From Voacanga thouarsii (lineage: Eukaryota > Streptophyta > Magnoliopsida > Gentianales > Apocynaceae): a DNA stretch of 64,000 bases. The stretch covers positions 124,001-188,000 of the forward strand of contig JANUWF010002422.1 of the NCBI GenBank assembly GCA_026120185.1, read 5' to 3'. Below the pieces are notes generated by a model, which was not told the origin of the DNA, ran no database searches, and saw nothing but the letters and a program-made list of their open reading frames with translations. Of this stretch, positions 9,794 through 20,543 are shown piece after piece. Numbering within the stretch: the first letter of the stretch is position 1; every line of letters starts with the position of its first letter. Made by a program: the position numbers and the translations under genes.

Positions 9794-11035
9794 GAACCTT
9801 TGCTTGTCCTTAAGCAAAGCTTTTTAAAACAAAGAAAAATAAGACAAACTTTCAAAAAGTTCACTTAGAACAAAGCCAAAATTGTCTTTCAAGCTTTAGT
9901 TACATTTTGCCATTCTTTCAACTCCTTGAAAACATTCACAAAGTACTAAACAAGATATATCAAGGCCATCGAAGCCGAATTAAATAAGTTTATACACTAG
10001 TCCAAGAATAATATTTCACTCTTCCAGCAAAAACATCGATAACACGAATCATACAAGTCAAGTTATCTACCAACTCAAGCATTATAAATCGAAAAATTGC
10101 ACAACTCAAGTCATGATTCAAGGAAAACACTCCAATTCTTTTTCTCTCAAATTTTTGAATGACTTAGGGAGTTGATAGCCTCAAGTGAATAAATTTCTCA
10201 TCACACATTGTATTGGCTCCCTTATAGTCATCACCCATAATTTTTTCAACAATCTTTCTTTCTTTTGCTTTTGAGAATTAATAGCCTCAAGAAAGTAGAT
10301 TTTTCTTCACTATCTGTATTGGCCTCTATAAACAAGCAAAAGTATTTTCTCATATTTAAAGATGAAACAATAATCAACTTATTTTTCTTAATTTCTCAAC
10401 TGACAATAAGTTTTTTTGTTTTTTCACAATCTTTCCACTCAGATTTTATCTCATCACATTCCTTTTCACAGCTCAAAGTTAAGCAAAGTTTAAACCTATA
10501 ATACAAGAGCTAGCCAACAACTTTCCCCACATTCATCACATTGTTCACATTCAAACTAGATGAATCAAATAATACTTAAATACTAATGCATAAACAATAT
10601 TAACCTAAATTTTGAAGTCTTAATATATCCCATCCAATAAACCATTGTATTATCAATAAAAATCTACCAAATGAATGAAAAAATTCATATCCAAGTAAGA
10701 AAGATAATTGCAACCTTGTTAATGCAATGAAAACCACAAAAAAATTTTGAAAATTTGTACAATAGTTTAGCCCCAAAATGTATATGGAAAATATTTCAAT
10801 GCTAAACTTTCCCTTCACACTTAAACTAAATATTGTCCTCAATGGCAAAAAATATAACAAAGAGAGCAAAGCCAATAGACCAAAAAGAAATAAAGGGAAA
10901 GAATAGAGAAAAGAAAGTACTTCCATGGCGAATTAATTCCAACACATGTGAATCCATCAGAAGGAGTTCTTCGGGAAATTGTACCTAAATAAAATATAAG
11001 AGAAACAAAAATAGAAAACATAACTCTAGAAACCA
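9794..11035 (-). other. gypsy-B non-coding 3' region (post-pol homolog)
   Basis: Read on the minus strand it matches the region downstream of integrase in gypsy-A (23290-23560 and 26787-27832). Examples are the CCATGGAAGTA block near 10920, GTTTAAGTGTGAAGGG near 10825, and a GCTTGAGTTGGTAGAT block near 10070 that recurs near 27531 in gypsy-A. Open frames here are short, T-rich and not conserved. No envelope-like ORF was recognised. Confidence 0.75.
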
Positions 11036-12256
11036 TGGTTGTGCAATTTGATTTTCCAAGTTGCGCATGGACACCTCCAAATTCTTGTGGTTGCAATCAC
11101 TCCTTGAAGTTTCCGTAATGCTTTCCATTTGGTTAATCAAATTCTCCAATGATGGCTTAGGCGGTGGTGCACTATAAGGCAAAGAGGGTTGAGTCTTTTG
11201 ATTTTTAAAATTAGAAGAAGTCTGCCTAGGTTGGTTTTAGTAGTTTCATGAAAAGTTGGGATGGTCCCTCCAACCAGGATTATAAGTGGTACTATAAGGA
11301 TTGTTACTTTGTCGTCCATTGCCCACAAACGAAGCATGTTGTAATGACTCTTGTGATGACCCCATACTTTAGTACTCATGATTTGGATGTCCTTCCCCAC
11401 AAAAATCATGACTCGCATTCATTACTTGTCCTTGTGAATGAGACATCACCATTTGCTCCATCTTTTGGGTAAGTGCCTCCATATTAGCCTCCAAAACTGC
11501 CATTACATCCACTTTATGCACTCCATGAACACAAGCTCTTGACCTTGAACTACCCCATGGATACTTGTTTGTTGCAAGATTTTCAATTAAATCAAAAACC
11601 TTCTTCGGGTTCTTAGAATTAATGGAACCTCCTGCAGATGCATCAAGCAATTGTCTTGTAGTAAAGCTTAAACCGCTATGAAAGATTTGCATTTGCATAT
11701 TTAGTTCGAACTTGTGATGAGGACACTTTCTAAGAATCTCTTTGAACCTCTCCCAATACTGATAGAGATTTTCAGATTCTAATTATTGGAAGGTGAAAAT
11801 ATCTATCCTAAGTTTAGATGTTCTAGTTGTGAGAAAATATTTTGCTAAAATTTTTTCAGCCAAAACATTCAAAGTGGTAATGGATCTGGCTTGTAAAGAC
11901 TTTAACTAGGATTTAGCTCTATCTCTCAAGGAAAAAGAAAAAAGCCTTAGTTTGATAGCATATTCAGAAACCCCATTCATCTTAAATGTGTCACAGATTT
12001 CTAAAAAATTTGAAATGTGGGCATTAGGATCTTTCTCAGGTAGCCTATTGAATTATACCATGTTTTGAATCATTTAGATAATCTTGGGCTTTATCTCAAA
12101 GTTATTGGCCTCTATCCTAGGTCTTATAATACTTGAACCTGTACCCGATAGTGCAGGCTTTACAAAATCATCTATAGTCCTTCTGTTATTACCACCATTA
12201 CCACTATTGTTCGGTTGATTAACCTCCATGTCGTCTCTTACCCTTTTGCTAACCAC
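11036..12256 (-). pseudogene. gag: gypsy-B gag (Athila-type capsid/nucleocapsid), broken
   Basis: Minus-strand fragments in Athila gag order: an N-terminal piece 12256-12074 (TIDDFVKPALSGTG ... EANNFEIKPKII), a capsid part 11698-11369 (GLSFTTRQLLDASAGGSI, NKYPWGSSRS, GVHKVDVMAVLEANMEALTQ), a CGEGHPNHEY zinc-knuckle remnant (last Cys changed to Tyr), then a PKPSLENLINQ...MRNLENQIAQ coiled segment ending near 11040. Stops and frameshifts separate the pieces. Beyond LENQIAQ the homology switches at once to post-integrase sequence, marking a deletion junction near 11035. It would form particles if intact. Confidence 0.85.
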
Positions 12257-12514
12257 CTTTCGGATCTTTGTTAGGGTCCTTTTGATCTCAGGACCAAGAT
12301 CTACTATGTTTGCTTTAGATTATTGTGTCATACACTAAGGGCTAGATCTACAGAGAAAAGAAGATAGTGAGATTATAGAATTCACAAGTTAATCAATTAC
12401 GGTACATTCATAAATTTACTTAGGAAAATTACAACATGTAGTGAAATTAGAAAATTAAATTACAATTATACAAACAACAAAATATAGCACATACTCATAC
12501 AAGGAACATATATA

Positions 12515-14066
12515 TAATATGTTCGGACTTAGGCATAACAATCATCCAAAAACTAAGCACATTCCCAATCAAGTTTAAATTAAAACGTTCAACCCAAATC
12601 ACACATATGAGCAAGCGTACTCATCATTAACCGAGCATAGGGTTCAAACGAATGTCGATCCTCAAGGAACAAGTAGACATTATTACTTTTCTTTCATTGT
12701 TTAACCGACTCAATAAAGTAAAAAACAAATAAAAAGAAAAATAAAATAAAATAAAAGAAAATCAAAATAAAAATATAAACATGTCAAGGATCGAGAAGTA
12801 TGTAATTCAAATCATTGTTTAGACAAACATAATCTTAAAGTATCCATTCATTATCATAACCAATTATTCCCTTGGCATCATGAAGAATTAATATAGACTC
12901 ACTTCGTTTCCAATCCATGAATCGCTATCTTTTAGGTAACTTAGCATTACATTCCTGTCTCAACCAGTCTTATCCAAAAGATACATTAAACACAATCCTT
13001 TAATTAAATTTCTATTCTTGGCAAACTTAAATATGAAATTAACCAATGAATCCATTCCTGACAGACATCAATTAACTTTTAATTACCTTATTCTTAGCAA
13101 TTAACCTCTTTTCCAAGCAAGTTAAGAGACAAAAAATATGAAATCAATGAATTGAAACCACCATCAACCCATTTTCTAAGCAAGTCAATAGAAAGTAACA
13201 ATCAACTAATCTCGTAATCAGCCCAAGTAATTAAATACCAAGAAGAACAATCAATTAATCAAAAGATCTAATATCTGTAAACATCATGAATATCTAAAAC
13301 AATGTCAAATTACATTAAAATAATTAATATATCATTGTCCAAGAAAAAGAAAACAAAGTAAAAGAAAGAACTCATAGACAAGCCTCATTCTTCTTCCCTT
13401 GAAGACCTTCTTGCACAACCCTCCTTGAATTTGAAGAATTCCTCATTCGATTGAGTGATCTTTTATGATAATAAATGAATTCCCCCCCTTTTCCCTTGTG
13501 TTTTCCATCTATTTATAGGCTTAGGAAGTGCCTAAACTAGTAGGTACAAAGTTCTTGGCCGAGTAGAAGTTGGAAGATACTAAAACTCCTCAGATTACCA
13601 AAAATCGCGTAGAAAAATCATAGCACCGCCTTAGCTTCAAGGCACAGTCGGCGCCGCCTTGGCTCTCAGAGCCGGTGCACGTTGTGTTCTGCTTCTCTAC
13701 TCGTTCGTCGATTTTTCTTCGAATTTTGCACAATGTGTTCCAGAATGTAGCCGGCGCCGGTTCCAGCTTCACAACTAGCATCGCCTTGGTTCTGTTCTAC
13801 TCTGTTTCAATAATTTTTTTGTCGTTTCGAAGTTCGTTTCAACTGTGCATGGCCGGTGCCGATTCTAGGGTCCTAGCCGGCGTCGCCTCTCCTCTGTTTT
13901 GTGATGTTGTTGTTTTATTTTACCCTAAAAATATGAAATAAAGAACAAAATACCTTTCCAAGGGTAAAATCTCAAATATGAAGGAATATGACTAGTTATT
14001 GAACAAAATGTATCACAAAAGAACCTCAAATAACTAGGAAAAATATGACTAATTTAGCCCCTATCA
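12515..14066 (-). repeat. Solo gypsy LTR (same family as 23565-24952), TSD ATATA
   Basis: 1552 bp. On the minus strand it begins TGATAGGGGCTAAATTAG at 14066 and ends near 12515 (terminal CA now TA). It is flanked by perfect 5-bp copies of ATATA at 12510-12514 and 14067-14071. The flanks join exactly in the gypsy-B leader (GTGAATATATATA on one side, TATATATGTTCCTT on the other), matching the uninterrupted leader of gypsy-A near 18960-18985. It therefore inserted after gypsy-B and lost its interior by LTR-LTR recombination. Frames at 13590-13941 inside it are not genes. Confidence 0.9.
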
Positions 14067-14151
14067 ATATATATATTCACATATTTACATATAAACATAT
14101 AAACATATAAATATTGTTAAATCAACAAAATCCAAACTTTTATGATATTAT

Positions 14152-14169
14152 TCCCTGACAACAGTGCCA
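14152..14169 (-). other. Primer-binding site, tRNA-Asp type (gypsy-B)
   Basis: Minus-strand TGGCACTGTTGTCAGGGA, a three-mismatch form of TGGCGCCGTTGCCGGGGA (plant tRNA-Asp 3' end complement), six bases inside the LTR end. This is typical of Athila/Tat elements. Confidence 0.85.
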
Positions 14170-14175
14170 AAAACT

Positions 14176-15530
14176 TAATGCGTAAATTTTGGGTGTATAA
14201 AAATTATTCAAATTTAAATCCATGCCTAACCAAGTTTTAATTAAAATATTAATCCCAAATTACACATACGAGCAAGTATACTCATCGCAAGGATAGTATT
14301 GGGAATTAATGAGTATCGATCCTTAAAGGAACAATTACACATTAATCACTTTTTATTTATTATTTAACTGATTCAATAAAGTGATAAAATAATGAAAAGG
14401 AAAAATAAGTAAAATATACATATATAACTCAAGGATGTAATTTCATGTACTAGACCATTATCTTGAAAATATAATATTAAATCACTTAACATTCATCACA
14501 ATCAATTGTCATCTTAGCATTATGAAGGAACTTGGTAAAAATTAATCATTTTCTAAGTCATGAACTCACTTATGTAGATTCCACTTCTTTCCCAATCCAT
14601 GAAACTACTATCTCTTGATTAATTTAGCAGATTTTCCAATCGCATTGAAATAGCCAAAAGATGCATTAAATTCTTCTCTCAATAATTACCCATATACTTT
14701 ATGTGGTAATAAACATAAAATCAGTTAATAACCATATACTCTAGGTGAAATTAACCAATCTTTGATTACTTATTATCATTGATTATTGATGTGTTTTCTT
14801 CTAATTGACTTGGGAAACGATGTTAGGAGTTCATTGCATTAATGTCATATTTGTTAGATCTTAATGAACTCAAAATCATAATCTCTGAAATAATACCCAA
14901 TTGCAATCAAAACATTAAGCACATCATTGTTTTAGAAAAGTAAACAAAGGATAAAAGATAGAACTCATAGACAAGCCCTTTTTCTTTTCTTGAAAACTTC
15001 TTTTAAACAATACTCATTTGAGTGATGAATCTCCTTCTTTTTTAAGTGATTAGCAACTTTAATCCTTAGATTCACGCTTTTGTCTTATGTTTTTCTTGTT
15101 TAAATAGGCTTCCATGAGGCCAAAATTCATTTTCTAAGAGTTCTGGGCCAAGTAGAGATTGAAAAATACCAAAACTCTTGGAAAATTACCAATCCGCGCA
15201 TGATTGGAAAAGGTCACTGACATGGGACAGTCCATGGTTCGCGCCAGCTTCGTTTGGCATGACCGGCACCGACCGTACTCTGATTGCCCAGTCGTGCTAT
15301 GTTTTTTCTCTCGAAAATCCCCTGTTTCTTCAGAATGGGGCCGGCACTGGCCGTGCTCTAACATTGATAGCTTTTTCATTTTTTTCATTATTTTCTACAA
15401 TAAAAATTCAAAACACATTTCCAAGGGTAAAATATCAAATATAAAGGAATATGCCTAGTTATTACACCAAATATATCACAAAAACATAATCAAATAACTA
15501 GAAAAATATTGATGAATTTTACCCCTATCA
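14176..15530 (-). repeat. gypsy-B 5' LTR (about 1.36 kb)
   Basis: Minus strand TGATAGGGGTAAAATTC at 15530 down to ...ACGCATTA at 14176 (CA now TA). The region 15225-15360 is GC-rich with repeated CCGGCAC(C/T)G-type words. Frames at 15134-15458 lie in this LTR and are not genes. Confidence 0.92.
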
Positions 15531-15879
15531 GATAACCATCAGAAGTGGGCAAAAAATAATAAGAAGGGAAAAGAAAAAGAGGTGGTTCCTACAAATTTTG
15601 AAGAAATGTTATCGATGTGGCATGAAAGATTATTGGTCTCGTACCTGTCATACGACAAAATACCTTGTTGATCTTTATCAGACTTCTATTGAGAAGAAAG
15701 CCAAAAATGCTGAAGTAAATTTCACTGTACAATATTCTCTTCATGATAATGATGATGATGATACCAATCTTAAAGATGTCAATATTGATGTAACTCATTT
15801 GGATGTGGCAAATTTGTTTGAGTATCCAGAAGGAAGAATTGATCATTTGATTGGTAATGGAACTGTCCAGAAGAATTAA
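15531..15879 (+). pseudogene. gag: copia-B gag C-terminal part with zinc knuckle
   Basis: The 15598-15879 frame contains CYRCGMKDYWSRTC, a CX2CX4HX4C knuckle in which the His is replaced by Tyr. It is followed by an acidic tail with DNDDDD (about 15750) and a stop at 15877-15879. The upstream part is cut off at 15530 by gypsy-B; translation into the junction (NHQKWAKNNKKGKEKE) is in keeping with copia gag. The next approximately 105 bp to 15985 are AT-rich and non-coding before protease starts; a small spacer or intron is possible but not shown. Confidence 0.8.
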
Positions 15880-15985
15880 AATTTTACTTTTAATATTCTT
15901 ATTTTATGTTATATATTTTTGGCATTGTAATATTAGTTACCATTTTAAGTTTTTATTTTATTATTTGAAGTATTTAAATTTATAA

Positions 15986-17339
15986 ATGTTTTATTATGCC
16001 CAGACAACTATTACTCCATTTACTGGACACAAAAGAGGCATTCAAGATATATGTCTAATTGATAGTGGTACATCGCACACCATATTAAAAGATAGAAAAT
16101 ATTTCTCTTACTTGAATATGGGAGAAACAACGGTTAATACTATAAGTGGTAGTGTAAAATTTATTGAAGGCTTTAGAAGAGCTAATATATTATTACTCGG
16201 AGGAAAAAATATTATAATTTATAAAGTGTTATTTTCTTCAAAATCTTGAAGAGATTTATTAAGTTTTAAAGATATTCGCTAAAATGGATATCACATTGAA
16301 ACAATGGAAAAGAATATGTTTGAGTATCTCTTTATTACTCAAATTTTTTCGGGTAAGAAATCTTTATTAGAAAAACTACAATCTCTTTCATCTGGCCTAT
16401 ATAGCAGAAAAATCTATGCAATTGAAGTGCATCATTCAGTAAACCAAAAATTTATTGATCCTACTACATTTATCATTTGGCATGACTGTTTGGGTCATCC
16501 AGGAGTTATTATGATGCGAAGGATAATTGAAAATACGCATGGTCATCTTCTGAGAAATCAAAAGATTTTGACATCAAATAAATTTTCGTGTGCTGTATGT
16601 TCTCAAGGGAAATTGGTTATTAAACCATCTCCAACTAAAGTGGAGTTTGAGTCTCCAGCATTTTTAGAAAGAATTGATGGTGATATATGTGGACCAATTC
16701 ATCTACCATGTGGGCAATTTAGATACTTTATAATTTTAATTTATACATCGACTCGAAGGTCGCATGTCAATTTATTATCAACTTATAACTTGGTGTTTAC
16801 AAGATTGGTTGCCCAAATAATTCGCTTACGATTACAATTTTCAAATTGTCCTATTAAAAGGATCCATCTAGATAATGTTGGAGAATATTCTTATTGGCAT
16901 TACTACTGAACATCCAGTAGCTCATGTTCATGTCCAGAATGGTCTAGCTGAATTATTCATTAAAAGATTACAATTAATTGCTAGACTATTATTAATGAGA
17001 ACAAATCTCCCAACATCTGCTTGGGGACATGCAATTTTACATGTTGCAGCACTTATGCATATACGACCAACAAGTTATCACAAATTCTCTCCATTGCAAT
17101 TGGTGTTTGGTTCAGAGTCAAATATTGCTCAGTTAAGAAATTCTGGGTGTGTTATGTATATACCTACAGTTCCAAATCAATGTACCAAAATGGGTTCTCA
17201 AAGAAGATTGGGGATATATGTTGGATATGATTCTCCCTCTATAATTAGATATGTTGAACTATTGACATGTGATATACTTATAGCAAGGTTTGTTGATTGT
17301 TATTTTGATGAAACTCTGTTTCCTAAATTAGGGGGAAAA
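15986..17339 (+). pseudogene. pol: copia-B protease and integrase, 5' part
   Basis: Protease CLIDSGTSHTILKDRKYF (about 16050-16105, DSG active site). An HHCC domain IIWHDCLGHPG ... CAVCSQGKL lies at about 16475-16615. The integrase core has RIDGDICGPI (first D), RIHLDNVGEYS (second D, about 16870) and QNGLAELFIKRL (the E, about 16940-16975). Stops at 16247-16249 and 16907-16909 break the frame. The C-terminal domain runs to FPKLGGK at 17340, where gypsy-A enters with target duplication GAAAA. Confidence 0.87.
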
Positions 17340-18873
17340 TGATAGGGGTTAAAATTACCATTCTTTTCCTAATTATTTGAGGGTGTTTTAAGATACATTT
17401 GTTATAATAACTAAGCAAATTCCTTCTTATTTGATATTTTGCTTGTAAAAGGTATTTTTGGCAAATATGTGCAGATTTAAGTTAAAATTGAGCAGAAAGT
17501 GCACAGAACTAGAATGTACCTGGCGCCAGGCCTAGCCAATAGACCATGAGCCAGGTCCATTCTGCTCCAGTAGCAGAGTTTGAGCAAGCTTCAGGGGAAA
17601 TTTTAGAACAGACCTGGCACCAGGTCTGGCAAGTGTACCTGGCGTTGGGTCTATTTTGTCTGCTAAGGAGAGACGACCAAAAATAGAGGGGAAAAAAAAG
17701 CAAGAATAGAGTGCACCTGGCACCAGGTGGATCGAAGGTACCCCGTCCTAGGTATGCTCTGGAGGCGAAAATACCATACGCGGAATTAGGACTTATCCAA
17801 GGATTTTGATATTTTTCTATTCTTATTTGGCCAAGACTTCTTCATCTACGAAATTGGCATCCAAAAGGCCTATAAAAATACAAAAGAACACAAGAGTTTG
17901 ATATATACAATTTAGAGAGGTGAATTAAAGGGCAGAAATTCTGATTCTCTTATTGAAGGATGTGTTCATTCAAGTCAAAGAGGATTGTTCAAATGAAGTC
18001 TTTAAGGATGAAGAAAAAGGCTTGTCTATGAGTGTTTTCTTTTCTCTTTGTCTTCTTTTTCTTTAGTAATGATATATTCAATGTTTTCATTATAATTTAA
18101 CATTATTTTGGGATTCATTATTTTGTGTTTATTTAGTTATTTAATCAATTCTTTGTCATATTTGGTATTTGATTATTTGATTTTATTAGTTATTGATGCC
18201 AGTTCTTCTAATTGACTTGAGACGACGATGTTAGGAGTTTCATTACATTGATTTCGTATTTATTTAATCTTAATGGACTTGAGTGATAAAGTTAAGATTA
18301 TAGGACTAAGTGATGAAAGATTAGTTGATTTCGCCTAGAGTAAAGTGTTATTAGCTAATTTTATGTTTATAAGGAATTGAGCTTAATGCATGTTTTGGTT
18401 ATGATTAGCTTGATTGGAAAATCTGTTAATGTAATCAAAATATAGGATTCCATGGATTAAGACATGCAGTGGGATTTATCTAAGTAGAATCATGACTTGT
18501 GAGATGATTGAATTTTACTTTATGTTCCGTCATGATGCCGAGATAATAATTAGTTGAGAGAATTGCTAATTGGTTCATTGTAATGTTTTCTAGGATAATG
18601 GTTTAAATTACATAAACCTTCATCCTTGAGTTGTATATGTTTCTTTAGTTTTTTTTATTCTTTTCTCACTTTATTTAGGTCGATTAAACAATGAATGAAA
18701 AGTGATTAGTGTGTTTTATTCATTTGAAGATCGATACTCGTTAATTTCTTATATTATGCTTGCAATGAGTATACTTACTCATATGTGTATTTTGAGATTA
18801 ATGTTTTAATTAAAACTTGATTAAGGGATCGATTTAAAATTGATAATTTTATATGCCCAAAATTTATGCATCA
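17340..18873 (+). repeat. gypsy-A 5' LTR (1534 bp)
   Basis: TGATAGGGGTTAAAAT...AATTTATGCATCA. A GC-rich block 17515-17765 holds four variants of the near-palindrome ACCTGGCGCCAGGT (17519, 17614, 17638, 17718). A TATA-box-like CCTATAAAAATAC lies at 17869-17881, so transcription probably starts about 30 bp later, making 17340-17900 U3. The end of the LTR is strongly similar to the other Athila-type LTRs here. Confidence 0.95.
17871..17880 (+). promoter_or_regulatory. TATA box in gypsy-A 5' LTR
   Basis: TATAAAAATA. The same word occurs at 28382 in the 3' LTR, TATAAATAG at 23965 in the solo LTR, and TATAAATAG at 44339 and 48876 in element D, always just after the GC-rich block. Confidence 0.65.
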
Positions 18874-18879
18874 AGTTTT

Positions 18880-18897
18880 TGATGCCGTTACCGGGGA
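18880..18897 (+). other. Primer-binding site, tRNA-Asp type (gypsy-A)
   Basis: TGATGCCGTTACCGGGGA, two or three mismatches from TGGCGCCGTTGCCGGGGA, six bases after the LTR end. Confidence 0.88.
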
Positions 18898-19150
18898 ACA
18901 ATATCATGAAAGCTTGGATTTTATTGCTTTAACCATGTTAATATGTTAATATGTAAATACATAAATTTGTATATATGTTCCTTTTATGAATAGGTGATGT
19001 ATCTTGTTTTCTTATGTAGTTGTATTTTAGTGTCTCTGTATGTTGTAGTTCATTGTAACTTAAATTGTAAACATGTACCTTAACCAACTAGCCTACTTTT
19101 ATATTATAATATGTATATATGATACTAACCAGCTATTCTATATAGGTAAG

Positions 19151-19690
19151 ATGGCCAATTGGAGCTTGGGACGGTATCCTAACATATCTCATGGAATGAC
19201 ATTTCAACCATCCGACTCCATTGCCTTAGAAGGGGTGTTAGAAAAATTTGCCACCTATGTAACTAAGCTTTTTCCTGAGATAGAAGATACATTAGAAAAA
19301 TTTGAGAGCATGGTTAGAAATATGGAACGACAAATTTGTTTTTTAACAGATTTAGTTATAAAGTCACTATTAGGGGTAGAAGCACAGCATGATTCAGCTG
19401 TCATTACCCTAAGGAGTGGTAAGGAGCTACCCAATCCGAGCATGGAATCAGTACCGTTTAAAAAAGATGGGTCGGATCCAACCCCTACTGTTGAACCTAA
19501 AAAAAATAACCTAAAAAATCAAAATTTCAGCCATCGGTACCCTACCCTACTCGCACACACAAAGCAAGAAAAGATACACAATTTGACAAGTTTTTAGAAA
19601 TCTTCAAACAACTGCATATAAACATTCCACTTAGTGAAGCCTTAGTGCACATGCCCAAATATGCAAATTTCTCAGAAGTATGCTTGTAAA
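19151..19690 (+). pseudogene. gag: gypsy-A gag, C-terminal part only
   Basis: MANWSLGRYPNISHG at 19151 corresponds to the segment after the zinc knuckle in Athila gag. It continues through a coiled part (ALEGVLEKFATYV ... MRNMERQ-like, 19230-19335), the landmark VITLRSGKELPNP (about 19400) and QLHINIPLSEAL (about 19612). The knuckle and the capsid N-terminal half are absent: the leader joins this piece directly. gypsy-B keeps just the part that is missing here. Stops after 19597 break the frame. Confidence 0.82.
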
Positions 19691-19779
19691 CAAAAAAAGA
19701 TTGGAGGAATTATCCACTGTAGTTTTAAATGAAGAGTGTTTAACTATCTTGTAGGACCAACAGACAATGCCATGAAAAG

Positions 19780-20543
19780 AAAGTGATCCAAGGAGTTTTT
19801 CTATTCCTTGTCTTGTCGGTACTCTTACATTCTACAATGCTTTGGCCAACCTACGTGCTAGTATTAATCTATTACCATATAAAACTTTCAAAAAGCTAGG
19901 CCTAGGTGAACCCAAGCCCACTAGGATGAGTATTCAACTTGTGAATCAATCTATTAAATATCCTAGGGGAATAATTAAAGATGTCTTGGTTAAAGTAGAT
20001 AAATTCACATTCCCTATAGATTTTGTAATTTTGGACATGGACGAAGATTCCAAAGTTTCTTTAATGCTAGGTCGACCTTTTTTAGCAACTGCTAAAGTGT
20101 TAATTGATGTTTATGGAGGAAGATTGACACTTAGGGTTGGGGATGAGGAAATCATTATAAAAGTCCACAAAAGCATGCAACATCCGAGTTCTTGTGATGA
20201 TTCTCGTTTAAAGGTTGATATTCTTGATGAACCTATCTTTGACTTTGTACAAGAATCATTTGTCCAAGGTTATATGGAACAATCCATTGCATATTTGTAT
20301 AACTCAATTGAGGGCCATAGGTTGAAAAAATTTGAGAAAATCGAAAAGGGAAGTTTGGGAAGGATGAAGTCATCCATTGAGGAACTACTAGAATTGGATT
20401 TGAAAGACCTCCCCGAGCACTTAGAATATGCATTTTTAGCAAAAGGTGAAAAACTGCCCGTGATCATTGCCAAAGACCTTACTTATGATCAAAAGACCAA
20501 ATTGTTAAGTCTATTGGGAAAATATAAGGGAGTGATTGCATGA
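19780..20543 (+). pseudogene. pol: gypsy-A protease and pol linker
   Basis: Athila-type aspartic protease. The active-site segment reads NLRASINLLPY (about 19845-19877) where the family has a DLGASI-like motif, so the catalytic Asp and Gly are both changed. The flap and core follow: KPTRMSIQLVNQSIKYPRGI, DKFTFPIDFVILDM, LMLGRPFLATAKVLID (about 20065-20110). The open frame 19842-20543 also includes the linker to RT. It would process the polyprotein but is catalytically dead as read. Confidence 0.85.

Larger units (their letters stand above)
9159..15530 (-). mobile_element. gypsy-B: Athila-like, gag-only non-autonomous LTR retrotransposon
   Basis: Minus strand. 5' LTR 14176-15530, tRNA-Asp-type primer site 14152-14169, leader, gag (about 12256-11036), a non-coding 3' region, polypurine tract 9780-9793 and a truncated 3' LTR 9159-9779. 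Without the solo LTR it carries (12515-14066) the internal region is only about 2.8 kb. Protease, RT, RNase H and integrase are absent: gag runs straight into sequence that in gypsy-A follows integrase. It lies inside copia-B gag (right flank 15531 onward). The TSD cannot be tested because the left LTR is cut by a LINE. Confidence 0.88.

Noticed and set aside
15880..15985. Intron between gag and protease of copia-B
   Set aside because: AT-rich, but no convincing donor/acceptor pair was seen; could equally be a decayed spacer.
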